Part shown: positions 54,297 through 63,197 of the stretch, piece after piece | Numbering within the stretch: position 1 is the first letter of the stretch | Layout of the letters: each line of letters begins with the position of its first letter | Source of the DNA: Comamonas sp. SCN 65-56 | GTDB taxonomy: Bacteria > Pseudomonadota > Gammaproteobacteria > Burkholderiales > Burkholderiaceae_C | NCBI RefSeq assembly: GCF_001724135.1 | Contig: NZ_MEDS01000025.1 | Span: 496,001 to 560,000 of the forward strand | Length of the DNA: 64,000 bases | Direction: 5' to 3' | Notes under the pieces: model-generated | What the model saw: the letters and a program-made list of their open reading frames with translations, nothing else | The model's database searches: none | What the model was told of the DNA's origin: nothing | Program-made: the position numbers and the translations under genes

Positions 54297-54837
54297 ACAG
54301 AAAAGAATAGAAGCAGCGAAACGCAATGCGCCGGTCGCCCCAATATTCCGCGGCATCGCGGAAGATGTCGAGCAGTTGCTCGCGCGCTTCCTTGTCGAAC
54401 TTCACGGTCGCAGGAATCTGCTCGAGCACCACGACAAAGCCCGGCTGCGGCCCGGCCTTGTGCAGCGGATCGGTCATGCAATCGTAGAGCGCATCGAAGT
54501 TCTTGCCGAAATGCGCCGGAAACAGAAACTGCTGCGCCAGCAGGTCCAGCACATCCTGTTTGGTCTGTGCATGGGCGAGGTTGGCGTACAGGAAGTGGTG
54601 GCCGAGCCGCGCGGCCGTCTCCTGCAGGTCGTTCACGCTGAAGGCGCGAATCGACTGCACGATGTTGGCGCGCACGTTGCGCAGCAGGTTTTCATCGTCT
54701 TGACGAAGTGGCATGTCCATCTCCGCAACTCTTTCTGTCAAAAGTTCATCAAAAGCATTGGTCTTGTCGCCCCATGTCGACAAGGCTTGGGTGTCCGCGG
54801 CGCCAGCCGTTCGATCGCGATCAAAGGCAGACGGCAT
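54295..54837 (-). CDS. Barstar-family ribonuclease inhibitor
   Basis: A 180-residue cytoplasmic protein. The C-terminal ~90 residues have the barstar pattern (FLFPAHFGKNFDALYDCMTD near 118-137, EQIPATVKFDKEAREQLLDIF, AEYWGDRRIAFRCFYSF). The first ~85 residues are an extra domain not found in the 89-residue B. amyloliquefaciens barstar; its role is unknown. Its ATG overlaps the RNase stop (TGATG), so the inhibitor is made from the same transcript as the toxin. Confidence 0.85.
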   Translation of the reverse strand: MPSAFDRDRTAGAADTQALSTWGDKTNAFDELLTERVAEMDMPLRQDDENLLRNVRANIVQSIRAFSVNDLQETAARLGHHFLYANLAHAQTKQDVLDLLAQQFLFPAHFGKNFDALYDCMTDPLHKAGPQPGFVVVLEQIPATVKFDKEAREQLLDIFRDAAEYWGDRRIAFRCFYSFL

Positions 54838-55238
54838 CACGGCGTGATCACCCTGAAACTGGTGTAGTGGTCGCTCGTGTAATAGCAGGCATCGGGCGTG
54901 CGCGGCGCTCCGCCGCAAACAATGCGCTGCGCTCCGCGCCCGCGCTGACCCTTCGCCCGTACCGTGTATTCGCGGTAATACCCGCGTTTGTGCACGGGCA
55001 ACTGCCGCTCGTAATTGCCGAACACCGAACCATCCTTGTCGTACGGGAACGGGCCGCCTTGCCGGATCAGCGCATAGGTCGCGCGCCCGTTGGCGGGCAG
55101 CTGCTCGACGCTGATCGACGTTGCGGCGGTCGGCTCTGCCACTCCCCGCGCAGCTGCGGGCAGGGCCAGCATGCACACCATGCCGACGAGCCCCGCGGCA
55201 AGCCACTGGCGCGCGCCCCCGGCAAGTGAAATTCCCAT
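54837..55238 (-). CDS. Secreted barnase-type ribonuclease
   Basis: A 133-residue microbial guanyl-type RNase (N1/T1/barnase fold): GPFPYDKDGSVFGNYERQLP, RGYYREYTVR, and C-terminal DACYYTSDHYTSFRVI. The catalytic Glu (near FGNYE), Arg and His (SDHYTSF) are in place. A signal peptide (start at 55238, hydrophobic LAAGLVGMVCMLALPAAA) directs it out of the cytoplasm. It may act as an antibacterial effector or scavenging RNase, with barstar protecting the maker. An upstream in-frame ATG at 55271 is possible. The promoter region holds GGGTTTACCC at 55293. Confidence 0.88.
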   Translation of the reverse strand: MGISLAGGARQWLAAGLVGMVCMLALPAAARGVAEPTAATSISVEQLPANGRATYALIRQGGPFPYDKDGSVFGNYERQLPVHKRGYYREYTVRAKGQRGRGAQRIVCGGAPRTPDACYYTSDHYTSFRVITP

Positions 55239-55286
55239 TGGCAACCGCCTTACACAAGCAATCACAAGCAACCCGTCGGCAGCGCC

Positions 55287-55303
55287 AAACTAGGGTTTAC
55301 CCG
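55287..55303. promoter_or_regulatory. AAACTAGGGTTTACCCG palindrome upstream of the RNase gene
   Basis: The palindrome-centred motif lies 49 bp upstream of the RNase start at 55238. A nearly identical 17-mer lies upstream of the small exported protein (minus strand, 14379-14395). Another GGGTTTACCC is at 55378-55387 in the same 174-bp gap, within CCAGGGTTTACCCGG. These are candidate operators for a shared regulator. Confidence 0.5.
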
Positions 55304-55412
55304 AAATCAAAACGCACTAGTGTGACAAAAACGGCCTGAAAATGCAAGTCTGTGCTGAAAAAATGGGCAGAGCCCCAGGGTTTACCCGGGGTTTTGTGCA
55401 GGTGCACAAAAT

Positions 55413-57740
55413 TCACGTCTGTGCTGCAGCCTGCTCGGCGTTGGCATCGGTCACCGTGAGCGCCACCATGTTGACGATGCGCCGTACCGTGGCGCTGGGC
55501 GTGAGCACATGCACCGGCGCCGCCGCGCCCAGCAGCATCGGGCCGATGGCGATGCCGCCGCCCGCCGCCGTCTTGAGCAGGTTGTAGGCGATATTGGCCG
55601 CGTCGATGTTGGGCATCACCAGCAGGTTGCAGCTGCCCGTCAGCGCGCTGTTGGGCATCAGCGCCTTGCGCGCCTTGGCGTCTAGCGCCACGTCGCCATG
55701 CATCTCGCCCTCCACCTCGAGCCAGGGCGCCTGCTGCTGCAGCAACTCCAGCACCTGGCGCATCTTGACGGCGCTGGGCTGCTGGCTGGAGCCAAAGTTG
55801 GAATGCGACAGCAGCGCCGCCTTGGGCTTGATGCCAAAACGCAGAATCTCCCGGGCCGCCATCACGGTGATCTCGGCCAGCTGCTCGGCGCTGGGGTCGT
55901 AATTGACGTGGGTATCGACGATGAACACCTCGCGCTCGGGCAGCAGCAACGCGTTCATGCAGGCGTAGGTCCTGGCGCCCTCGCGCTTGCCAATGACCTG
56001 GTCGATGTACTGCAGGTGGTGCTGGGTGCTGCCCCAGGTGCCGCAGATCAGGCCGTCCACCTCGCCGGTGTGCATCAGCATCGAGCCAATGAGCGTCAGG
56101 CGCCGGCGCATCTCGATCTTGGCGATCGGCACTGTCACGCCCTTGCGTTCGGTCATGCGATGGTAGGTCTGCCAGAAGCCGCGGTAGCGCTCGTCGTGCT
56201 CGACGTTCACCACATCGTAGTCCTGCCCTTCCTTCAGGCGCAGGCCGAATTTTTCGATGCGCTGCGCGATCACCGCCGGCCGCCCGATCAGCGTCGGGCG
56301 GGCGATATGCTCGTCAAACACGATTTGCGCGGCGCGCAGCACGCGCTCTTCCTCGCCCTCGGCGAAGGCGACGCGCTTGAGCTCGCCCTGGCGCGCGGCC
56401 ATGAACACCGGCTTCATCATGGTGCCCGAGGCGTAGACCAAGGTCTGCAGATGGTCGGTGTAGGCCGCCATGTCGACGATGGGGCGGCTGGCCACGCCGC
56501 TGGCCATCGCCGCCTGCGCCACCGCCGGCGCGATCTTCATCATCAGGCGCGGATCGAAGGGCTTGGGAATCAGGTATTCGGGACCGAACGAGAGTTGCTC
56601 GCCGGCGTAGGCCGCCGCCACCACCTCGCTTTGCTCGGCCCGCGCCAGTTCGGCAATCGCACGCACTGCCGCAATCTCCATCTCGGTGGTGATGGTCGTG
56701 GCACCGCTGTCCAGTGCCCCGCGGAAGACATAGGGAAAGCACAGGACGTTGTTGACCTGGTTGGGATAGTCGCTGCGCCCGGTGGCGATGATGGCGTCGC
56801 CGCGCACCGCTTGCACTTCCTCGGGCGTGATCTCCGGGTTGGGGTTGGCCAGCGCGAAGATCAGCGGGTGCGCCGCCATCTTGCGCACCATGTCCTGCTT
56901 GAGCACGCCGCCGGCGGACAAGCCCAGGAAAATATCGGCGCCGTCGATGATGTCGGCCAGCGTCCTGGCATCGGTCTGCTGCGCGAAGGCCGCCTTGGCC
57001 TCGTCCATCAGCTCGATGCGGCCCTGGTAAACCACGCCGGCGATATCGCTGACCCAGATGTGTTCGCGCGGCAGGCCGAGCTTGACCAGCAGGCCCAGGC
57101 AGGCGAGCGCCGCCGCCCCGGCGCCCGAGGCGACGAGCTTGACCTGGCTGATGTCCTTGCCGGCGACGGCCAGTGCGTTGAGCACCGCCGCGCCAACAAC
57201 GATGGCGGTGCCGTGCTGGTCATCGTGAAACACCGGAATCTTCATGCGCTCGCGCAGCTTGCGCTCGACATAGAAGCAGTCGGGCGCCTTGATGTCTTCC
57301 AGGTTGATGCCGCCAAAGGTGGGCTCCAGCGCCGCGATGATCTCGACCAGCTTGTCTGGGTCCTTCTCGGCGATCTCGATATCGAACACGTCGATGCCGG
57401 AGAACTTCTTGAACAACACCCCCTTGCCTTCCATCACCGGCTTGCCGGCGAGCGGCCCGATATCGCCCAGGCCCAGCACCGCGGTGCCGTTGGTGACCAC
57501 GCCAACCAGATTGCCGCGCGCGGTATAGCGAAAGGCCGCCGCCGGGTCCTTGACGATTTCCTCGCAGGGCGCCGCCACACCCGGCGAATACGCCAGCGCC
57601 AGCTCGTGGCGGCTGGCCATGGATTTCGTCGCCTGGATGGCAATCTTGCCGGGCCGGGGGTGTTCGTGGTATTCCAGCGCGGCGCGGCGCAGGACTTCAC
57701 GTTTGTCGGGAGCGGAATCGAGGATGGTCAGATCTGGCAT
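55413..57740 (-). CDS. maeB: NADP-dependent malic enzyme with phosphotransacetylase-like domain
   Basis: A 775-residue MaeB. Residues 1-430 form malic enzyme ([12 protein letters not shown] near 50, [20 protein letters not shown] near 168, NAD(P) motif [16 protein letters not shown] near 196); residues about 440-775 are a phosphotransacetylase-like regulatory domain. It converts malate to pyruvate with NADPH. Expected to be inhibited by acetyl-CoA through the C-terminal part. It is the single gene of its transcript. Confidence 0.96.
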   Translation of the reverse strand: MPDLTILDSAPDKREVLRRAALEYHEHPRPGKIAIQATKSMASRHELALAYSPGVAAPCEEIVKDPAAAFRYTARGNLVGVVTNGTAVLGLGDIGPLAGKPVMEGKGVLFKKFSGIDVFDIEIAEKDPDKLVEIIAALEPTFGGINLEDIKAPDCFYVERKLRERMKIPVFHDDQHGTAIVVGAAVLNALAVAGKDISQVKLVASGAGAAALACLGLLVKLGLPREHIWVSDIAGVVYQGRIELMDEAKAAFAQQTDARTLADIIDGADIFLGLSAGGVLKQDMVRKMAAHPLIFALANPNPEITPEEVQAVRGDAIIATGRSDYPNQVNNVLCFPYVFRGALDSGATTITTEMEIAAVRAIAELARAEQSEVVAAAYAGEQLSFGPEYLIPKPFDPRLMMKIAPAVAQAAMASGVASRPIVDMAAYTDHLQTLVYASGTMMKPVFMAARQGELKRVAFAEGEEERVLRAAQIVFDEHIARPTLIGRPAVIAQRIEKFGLRLKEGQDYDVVNVEHDERYRGFWQTYHRMTERKGVTVPIAKIEMRRRLTLIGSMLMHTGEVDGLICGTWGSTQHHLQYIDQVIGKREGARTYACMNALLLPEREVFIVDTHVNYDPSAEQLAEITVMAAREILRFGIKPKAALLSHSNFGSSQQPSAVKMRQVLELLQQQAPWLEVEGEMHGDVALDAKARKALMPNSALTGSCNLLVMPNIDAANIAYNLLKTAAGGGIAIGPMLLGAAAPVHVLTPSATVRRIVNMVALTVTDANAEQAAAQT

Positions 57741-57838
57741 GCGCCGATTGTCGCCGCTCGCGAAATGCCGAGCGCACAGGGGCGATCACGATAACCATTG
57801 CCGCGAGCAGCCATCGCGTCGCATGGCATGCTGCGCGC

Positions 57839-58081
57839 ATGCACGCTGCGCACAAGGCCATCCCCGCCATCGACCTCGGCCGCTGCACCGGTTGCGGCTG
57901 GTGCGTGGCGGTGTGCCCGCCGCATGTACTCTCGCTGCATGCGGACCGCGACGCGCCCGGCGCCAGCAAGCATTCGGTGCTTGACGACGCGCCGGACTGC
58001 ACCGGCTGCGCGCTGTGTGCGCTGCGCTGCCCGTTCGATGCGATACGCATGGTGCGCCGTCCAGTGCCGGATGCGGCGTGA
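57839..58081 (+). CDS. Small two-cluster 4Fe-4S ferredoxin
   Basis: An 80-residue ferredoxin with C16-x2-C19-x2-C22-x3-C26 and C54-x2-C57-x2-C60-x3-C64, i.e. two 4Fe-4S clusters, separated by a loop of about 27 residues that is longer than usual. It lies upstream of the formate dehydrogenase genes on the same strand, 220 bp away, and may be expressed separately. Its partner is unknown. Confidence 0.85.
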   Translation: MHAAHKAIPAIDLGRCTGCGWCVAVCPPHVLSLHADRDAPGASKHSVLDDAPDCTGCALCALRCPFDAIRMVRRPVPDAA

Positions 58082-58301
58082 ACCCGGGCCTGGCCGCGAC
58101 TGCTGCCGGCCACCGCGTGCAGCTCGCAGCCGAAATGCCGTGAAAGTCATCCCGCAGGCACTTGCGCGACTTTGCATCAGGGTTTACCTGATGTAACAAA
58201 CATCACCAAATACCTAGACTGGCCTTGCATCTTTCGATGGCAGGGTTTTTTACTGTCATCGCGAGCATGGCTTTTCTCCACAACCGAAAGGAGAGTTTCC
58301 G
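58082..58301 (+). promoter_or_regulatory. Upstream region of the formate dehydrogenase operon
   Basis: It contains CATCAGG-GTTTA-CCTGATG (58175-58193), a palindrome with perfect 7-bp arms around GGGTTTACC, the same core as at 14380 and 55293. AGGAGAG lies just before the ATG at 58302. There is no clear FNR box (TTGAT-N4-ATCAA). The palindrome is a candidate operator for the operon. Confidence 0.5.
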
Positions 58302-61300
58302 ATGGACATGCACCGCAGACAGTTCTTCCGCGTCAGCGGGGCGGGACTGCTCGGCTCCAGCATGGTGGCCCTGGGCTTTTCGCCCACCGCCGCACTGGCC
58401 GAGACACGCGCCTACAAACTGACCGCCGCCACGGTCACCCGCAGTACCTGCCCGTACTGCTCGGTAAGTTGCGGCATGCTGATCTACACCCTGGGCGACA
58501 AGTCGAAGAATGCGACACGCAAGGTGATCCACGTCGAGGGCGACCCGAGCAACCCCGTGAGCCGCGGCTCGCTGTGCCCCAAGGGCGCAGGCGTGATGGA
58601 CATGATCAACTCCCCGGGACGCGTCAAGTTCCCCGAGGTGCGCGAGCCCGGTACCAAGGAATGGAAGCGCATTTCCTGGGAGGACGCGCTCAATCGCATC
58701 ACCAAGCACATGAAGGCGGACCGGGATGCGAACTTCCAGCTCAAGAACGATGCCGGCACGACGGTGAACCGCTGGCTGTCCACCGGTTTCCTGATCTGCA
58801 GCTCGTCTTCCAATGAATCCAGCTATATCTCGGTCAAGGTCGCGCGCGCCCTTGGCATGGTAGGAATCGATACACAAGCACGCGTTTGACACGCACCGAC
58901 GGTGACCAGTCTGGGCCCGACATTCGGTCGCGGAGCGATGACCAATTCATGGACCGACATTCGCAATGCCGATCTGATTCTCGTGATGGGCGGCAATGCC
59001 GCAGAAGCCCACCCGGTTGGCTTCAAATGGGTGGTGGAGGCCATGCAGAAACGCAAGGCCAAGCTGATCTCGGTGGATCCGCGCTTCAACCGCACTTCCG
59101 CGGTGGCGGATTTGTATGCGCCGATTCGCAATGGCAGTGACATCGCCTTCCTCGGCGGCGTCATCAACTGGCTGCTGAGCAACGACAAAATCCACCACGA
59201 GTACGTCAAATTCAATACCGACGCCACCTTCCTGCTCAAGCCTGACTTCAAGCTGGAAAACGGCATCTTCAGCGGCTATGACGAGGCCAAGCGCAAGTAC
59301 GACAAGTCCACCTGGGGCTACCAGTTGGGCGAGGACGGCTTTGTCAAGGTCGACGAGACGATGCAGGATCCGCTGTGCGTCTACCAGCAGCTCAAGCACC
59401 ACTACAGCCGTTACACGCCGGAGATGGTGGAGAAAATCTGCGGCACGCCCAAGGACAAGTTCCTCAAGATCTGCGCGATGCTGGGCGAGATGTCGGCGCC
59501 GGACAAGACCAGCACCATCTGCTATGCGCTGGGCTGGACGCAGCACACCGTGGGCAGCCAGAACATCCGCACCATGGCCATGATCCAGCTGCTCTTGGGC
59601 AACATGGGCCGGCCGGGCGGCGGCGTGAACGCGCTGCGCGGGCACTCCAACGTGCAGGGCGTGACGGACATGAACGCGTATGCCGAGGTGCTTTCGGGCT
59701 ACCTGGGCGCGCCGATGGACAGCGACACCACCTACGAGGGCTACATCAAGCGGCTCACGCCCAAGGCGCTGCGACCCAACCAGTTCAATTACTGGAGCAA
59801 CTTCTCGCGCTTCTTCAACAGCCTGATGAAGTCCTACTACGGCAAGGCTGCCACCAAGGACAACAATTTCTGCTACGACTGGGTGCCCAAGTTCCCCGGC
59901 GCGTTCGACATCATGCACATGTTCGAGCTGATGAACCAGGGCAAGATGGGGGGCTTCATCTCGCAGGGCTTCAACCCGCTGGCGACGGTGTCCAACAAAC
60001 CCAAGCTGCTGGAAGGCCTGAAGAAGCTCAAGTACCTGGTGATGATCGACCCGCTGGAAACCGAAACCAGCGAGTTCTGGCGCAATTTCGGCGAGTTCAA
60101 CGACGTCAAGCCGGAAGAAATCCAGACCGAGGTCTTCCGCCTGCCAGGCGCCTGTTTCGCTGAAGAAGAGGGCAGCTTCACCAACTCCAGCCGCGTCGCG
60201 ATCTGGAAGGAAGAAGCGGTCGAGCCCCCAGGCGAAGCCAAGGTGGATTCGGAAATCATTGCCGAGCTCTTCGTGCGCCTGCGTGCGATGTATGCCAAGG
60301 ATGGTGGCGCCTTCCCCGACCCCATCCTGAATCTGGACTGGCCCTACGTCATCCCGGACAAGCCGACATCGGCCGAGCTGCTGCGCGAGATCAGCGGACG
60401 GGCGATCAGCGACGTGCATGCGCCCGCAGACCCAGCCAAGCCGGATGCACCGCCCGCGGTGCTGGTGAAGGCCGGGCAGCAGGTGGCGGGTTTCGCGTTC
60501 CTGCGCGACGATGGCTCCACCGCCTGCGGCAACTGGCTGTATGCGGGTGCCTGGTCCGAGGCCGGCAACCTGACGGCGCGCCGCGACCTGTCCGACCCGA
60601 CGGGCTGGGGCGTCTACCAGAACTTCGGCTTTTCCTGGCCGGCCAACCGGCGCATCCTCTACAACCGCGCAAGCGCGGACAAGGATGGCAAGCCCTGGGC
60701 GCCGAACAAGAAGTACGAGTACTGGAATGGCTCGGTCTGGACCGGCGCCGACGTGCCCGACATGCTGCCCACGGCCAAGCCGGAGATCGGCATGGGTTCG
60801 TTCATCATGACGCCCGAGGGGGTGGCGCACCTGCATGCCATCGGCATGGCGGACGGCCCCTTCCCCGAGCACTATGAGCCGATCGAGACGCCGGTGGGTG
60901 TGAATCTGCTGCACCCGGACAACCCCAAGGCGCTGAACAATCCGGCCGTGCGGATATTCAAGAGCGACGAGGGCAAGTTCGGCACCAAGGACAAGTTCCC
61001 CTATGCCGCAACCACCTACCGCCTGACCGAGCACTTCCACTACTGGACCAAGCACTCCAAGCTCAATGCCATCATGCAGCCCGAGGCGTTTGTCGAGATC
61101 AGCGAGGAGCTGGCCAAGGAGAAGGGCATCAAGAAGGGCGACAACGTGAAGGTCAGCAGCATCCGCGCCTCGATCGTCACCAAGGCCGTGGTCACCAAGC
61201 GCATCAAGCCGTTCATCATCGATGGCAAGCCGGTGCACCTGGTGGGCATCCCCATCCACTGGGGTTTCAAGGGACAGACGAAGAATGGCTACCTGGCCAA

Positions 61301-61382
61301 CGCGTTGACGCCGTTCGTGGGCGACGCCAACTCGCAGACGCCGGAGTTCAAGGCCTTCCTCGTCAACATTGAAAAGGTGTAG
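58302..61382 (+). CDS. fdoG: Formate dehydrogenase alpha subunit (selenoprotein, Mo/W-bis-MGD)
   Basis: One 1026-residue gene read through an in-frame TGA at 58887-58889, close to the 1015 residues of E. coli FdnG. Codons around it read [28 protein letters not shown], matching the selenocysteine site of FdnG/FdoG. The N-terminus has a Tat signal ([11 protein letters not shown]). A 4Fe-4S cluster is bound by [10 protein letters not shown] and LCPKG. The C-terminal molybdopterin-binding domain covers about 800-1026. It oxidises formate in the periplasm, passing electrons to the beta subunit. Simple gene calling splits it into a 195-residue and an 826-residue piece. It needs SelA/B/C/D and FdhE for activity. 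Confidence 0.93.
58887..58935 (+). promoter_or_regulatory. Selenocysteine codon and bacterial SECIS element
   Basis: The UGA is followed directly by sequence that can fold with CCGAC/CCGAC-type arms and CC-AGUCU-GG at the apex, about 18-24 nt after the UGA, the position of the bulged-U, G-U loop that SelB binds in E. coli fdh mRNAs. The fold was drawn by eye. The protein context makes recoding near certain; the exact hairpin is less sure. Confidence 0.65.
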
Positions 61383-62238
61383 CCATGTCGAGTCTGCAAT
61401 CACTGGATGTGGTCGCCCGCTCGGCCACGACGTCGCCGAGGTCGCCAAGCTGATCGATGTCTCCAAGTGCATAGGCTGCAAGGCCTGTCAGGTGGCATGC
61501 TCGGAGTGGAACGACCTGCGCGACGACGTGGGCAGCAACCTGGGCGTGTACGACAACCCTGCGGACCTCTCGCCGCAGAGCTGGACGCTGATGCGCTTCT
61601 TCGAGGTCGAGCCCGAGAAGGACAAGCTGGAGTGGCTGATCCGCAAGGACGGCTGCATGCACTGCGAAGACCCGGGCTGCCTGAAGGCCTGCCCCTCGCC
61701 GGGCGCCATCGTCAAGTACGCCAACGGCATCGTCGACTTCATCAGCGAGCACTGCATAGGCTGCGGCTACTGCGTCAAGGGCTGTCCGTTCGACATCCCG
61801 CGCATCAGCGAGAAGGACAACAAGGCCTACAAGTGCTCGTTGTGCTCCGACCGCGTGAGCGAGGGCATCGAGCCGGCCTGCGTCAAGACCTGCCCGACCG
61901 GCGCCATCACCTTCGGCACCAAGGAGGACATGCTGGAGCATGCCGAGCAGCGCACCGTGGAGCTCAAGGAGCGCGGCTATGCCAATGCCGGGGTCTACAA
62001 CCCGGCGGGCGTGGGCGGCACGCACGTGATGTACGTGCTCAAGCATGCCGACCAGCCCGAGCTGACCGGCCTGCCGCGTGATCCGCACATCAGCGCGGCG
62101 GTCGGCCTGTGGAAGGGCCTGGCCAAGCCGATCGGCCTGGCAATCATGGCGGGGGCGGCGTTTGCCGGGTGGTTCCATTACCTGCGCAAGGGTCCGCTGG
62201 AAGCGCCTGAGGATGCAACCGAAGGAGAGCAGCAATGA
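61369..62238 (+). CDS. fdoH: Formate dehydrogenase beta subunit (4 x 4Fe-4S), apparent N-terminal frameshift
   Basis: The conserved body from [18 protein letters not shown] onward (four cysteine clusters: [35 protein letters not shown]...CVKTCPTG; C-terminal TM near 250-270) is in one frame. The family N-terminus is in another: ATG at 61385 gives [16 protein letters not shown], the expected RSAT start, then hits a stop (TGA at 61451). About 10-15 residues usual between RSAT and EVAKL are missing. The listed start is a TTG that keeps the body frame. Either a real deletion or a sequencing error lies near 61425-61445. It carries electrons from alpha to gamma. Confidence 0.75.
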   Translation: MKRCSHVESAITGCGRPLGHDVAEVAKLIDVSKCIGCKACQVACSEWNDLRDDVGSNLGVYDNPADLSPQSWTLMRFFEVEPEKDKLEWLIRKDGCMHCEDPGCLKACPSPGAIVKYANGIVDFISEHCIGCGYCVKGCPFDIPRISEKDNKAYKCSLCSDRVSEGIEPACVKTCPTGAITFGTKEDMLEHAEQRTVELKERGYANAGVYNPAGVGGTHVMYVLKHADQPELTGLPRDPHISAAVGLWKGLAKPIGLAIMAGAAFAGWFHYLRKGPLEAPEDATEGEQQ

Positions 62239-62864
62239 AATCACCGCAATTGCAACGCTACAGCGCGGGCCAGCGCTCCAACCACTGGGCGGTCGTCACC
62301 TGCTTCGTGCTCGCGGGGGTATCGGGCTTCGCGCTCTTTCACCCGGCGCTGTTCTGGCTGACCAACCTGCTGGGCGGACCGCAGTGGACGCGCATCCTGC
62401 ACCCTTACATCGGCATTGCGATGTTCATCCTCTTCCTCGGCATGTTCTTAATGTTCGTGGGCGCCAACGTCTGGCGCAAGGAGGATTCGGCGTGGTTGGG
62501 CAGTGCGAGCCGGCTGATCTCCGAGGGCAACGCCGCGAAGATGCCGGCCGTGGGCAAGTACAACGGCGGGCAGAAGCTGGTGTTCTGGGTGTTCACGCTC
62601 TGCCTCATCGTGCTGCTGGCCACCGGGCTGCTGTTCTGGCAGGCATGGTTTGCCGCGAGCGTGCCCATCCCGTTGCAGCGCATTGCCGTGTTGCTGCACG
62701 CCATTGCCGCCTTCGTGCTGGTGCTGGGCGTGATCGTGCATGCCTATGCGGCCATCTGGGTCAAGGGCACGCTGGGCGCCATGGTGCGTGGTACCGTCAG
62801 CGCCGCGTGGGCCAAGCACCACCATCCGCTCTGGTACCGCGACCAGGTGGCCGGCAAGAAGTGA
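62235..62864 (+). CDS. fdoI: Formate dehydrogenase gamma subunit, cytochrome b556
   Basis: A 209-residue inner-membrane protein with four helices (about 18-40, 52-75, 112-135, 150-175). Conserved histidines for two b haems sit in HPYIGIAMF and in the helix with [21 protein letters not shown]. It passes electrons to the quinone pool. Its ATG overlaps the beta subunit stop by 4 bp (ATGA), indicating coupling. Confidence 0.92.
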   Translation: MKSPQLQRYSAGQRSNHWAVVTCFVLAGVSGFALFHPALFWLTNLLGGPQWTRILHPYIGIAMFILFLGMFLMFVGANVWRKEDSAWLGSASRLISEGNAAKMPAVGKYNGGQKLVFWVFTLCLIVLLATGLLFWQAWFAASVPIPLQRIAVLLHAIAAFVLVLGVIVHAYAAIWVKGTLGAMVRGTVSAAWAKHHHPLWYRDQVAGKK

Positions 62865-62884
62865 GCTTGTCTTTCTGAAATCCG

Positions 62885-62923
62885 GGCCGCCTGCGGGTGT
62901 TCTGCACCGAGGCGGCCTTTTTT
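62885..62923 (+). terminator. Rho-independent terminator after fdoI
   Basis: GGCCGCCT (62885-62892) pairs with AGGCGGCC (62910-62917), followed by TTTTTT. It ends the fdoGHI transcript 20 bp after fdoI, so fdhE is probably expressed from its own promoter or by read-through. Confidence 0.85.
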
Positions 62924-62953
62924 CGCCCTGTTTTTTCTCACTGAGAAGCTGGC

Positions 62954-63187
62954 CCTAAAAACGGCAGTTGACCGCTTGTTATCTTCGATAAGGTCTTATG
63001 AAGGTTGTGTTTTTTGCCCTTCGCCTGGTTCACCTATGGGGTGACCACGCTATGCACCCACCAGCACCACGCTCGACACGCCATGCGGCGTTGTTCGTCC
63101 TTGCGCACAGGAGTGCGCTGCGTCCTCTCGCCTTGCCTGACGCGCCGATCGCGGCGCTGGCGGGCGCATCCAACTGCCGTTTTTAGG
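62954..63187. mobile_element. MITE-like element, copy B (234 bp)
   Basis: Perfect 17-bp terminal inverted repeats CCTAAAAACGGCAGTTG (62954-62970) and its complement (63171-63187). The interior aligns end to end with copy A (32607-32850). It contains the TCACC...GGTGA hairpin (about 63028-63042) and an open frame of 62 codons, ATG 62998 to TAG 63186, with MHPPAPRSTRHAAL and VLAHRSALR conserved. The right end is 10 bp before the TTG start of fdhE. No transposase is present. Confidence 0.7.
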
Positions 63188-63197
63188 CTGACCGATC

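Noticed and set aside
58947-61481. An 844-codon minus-strand frame opposite fdoG
   Set aside because: Shadow of the selenoprotein gene; no recognisable domain.
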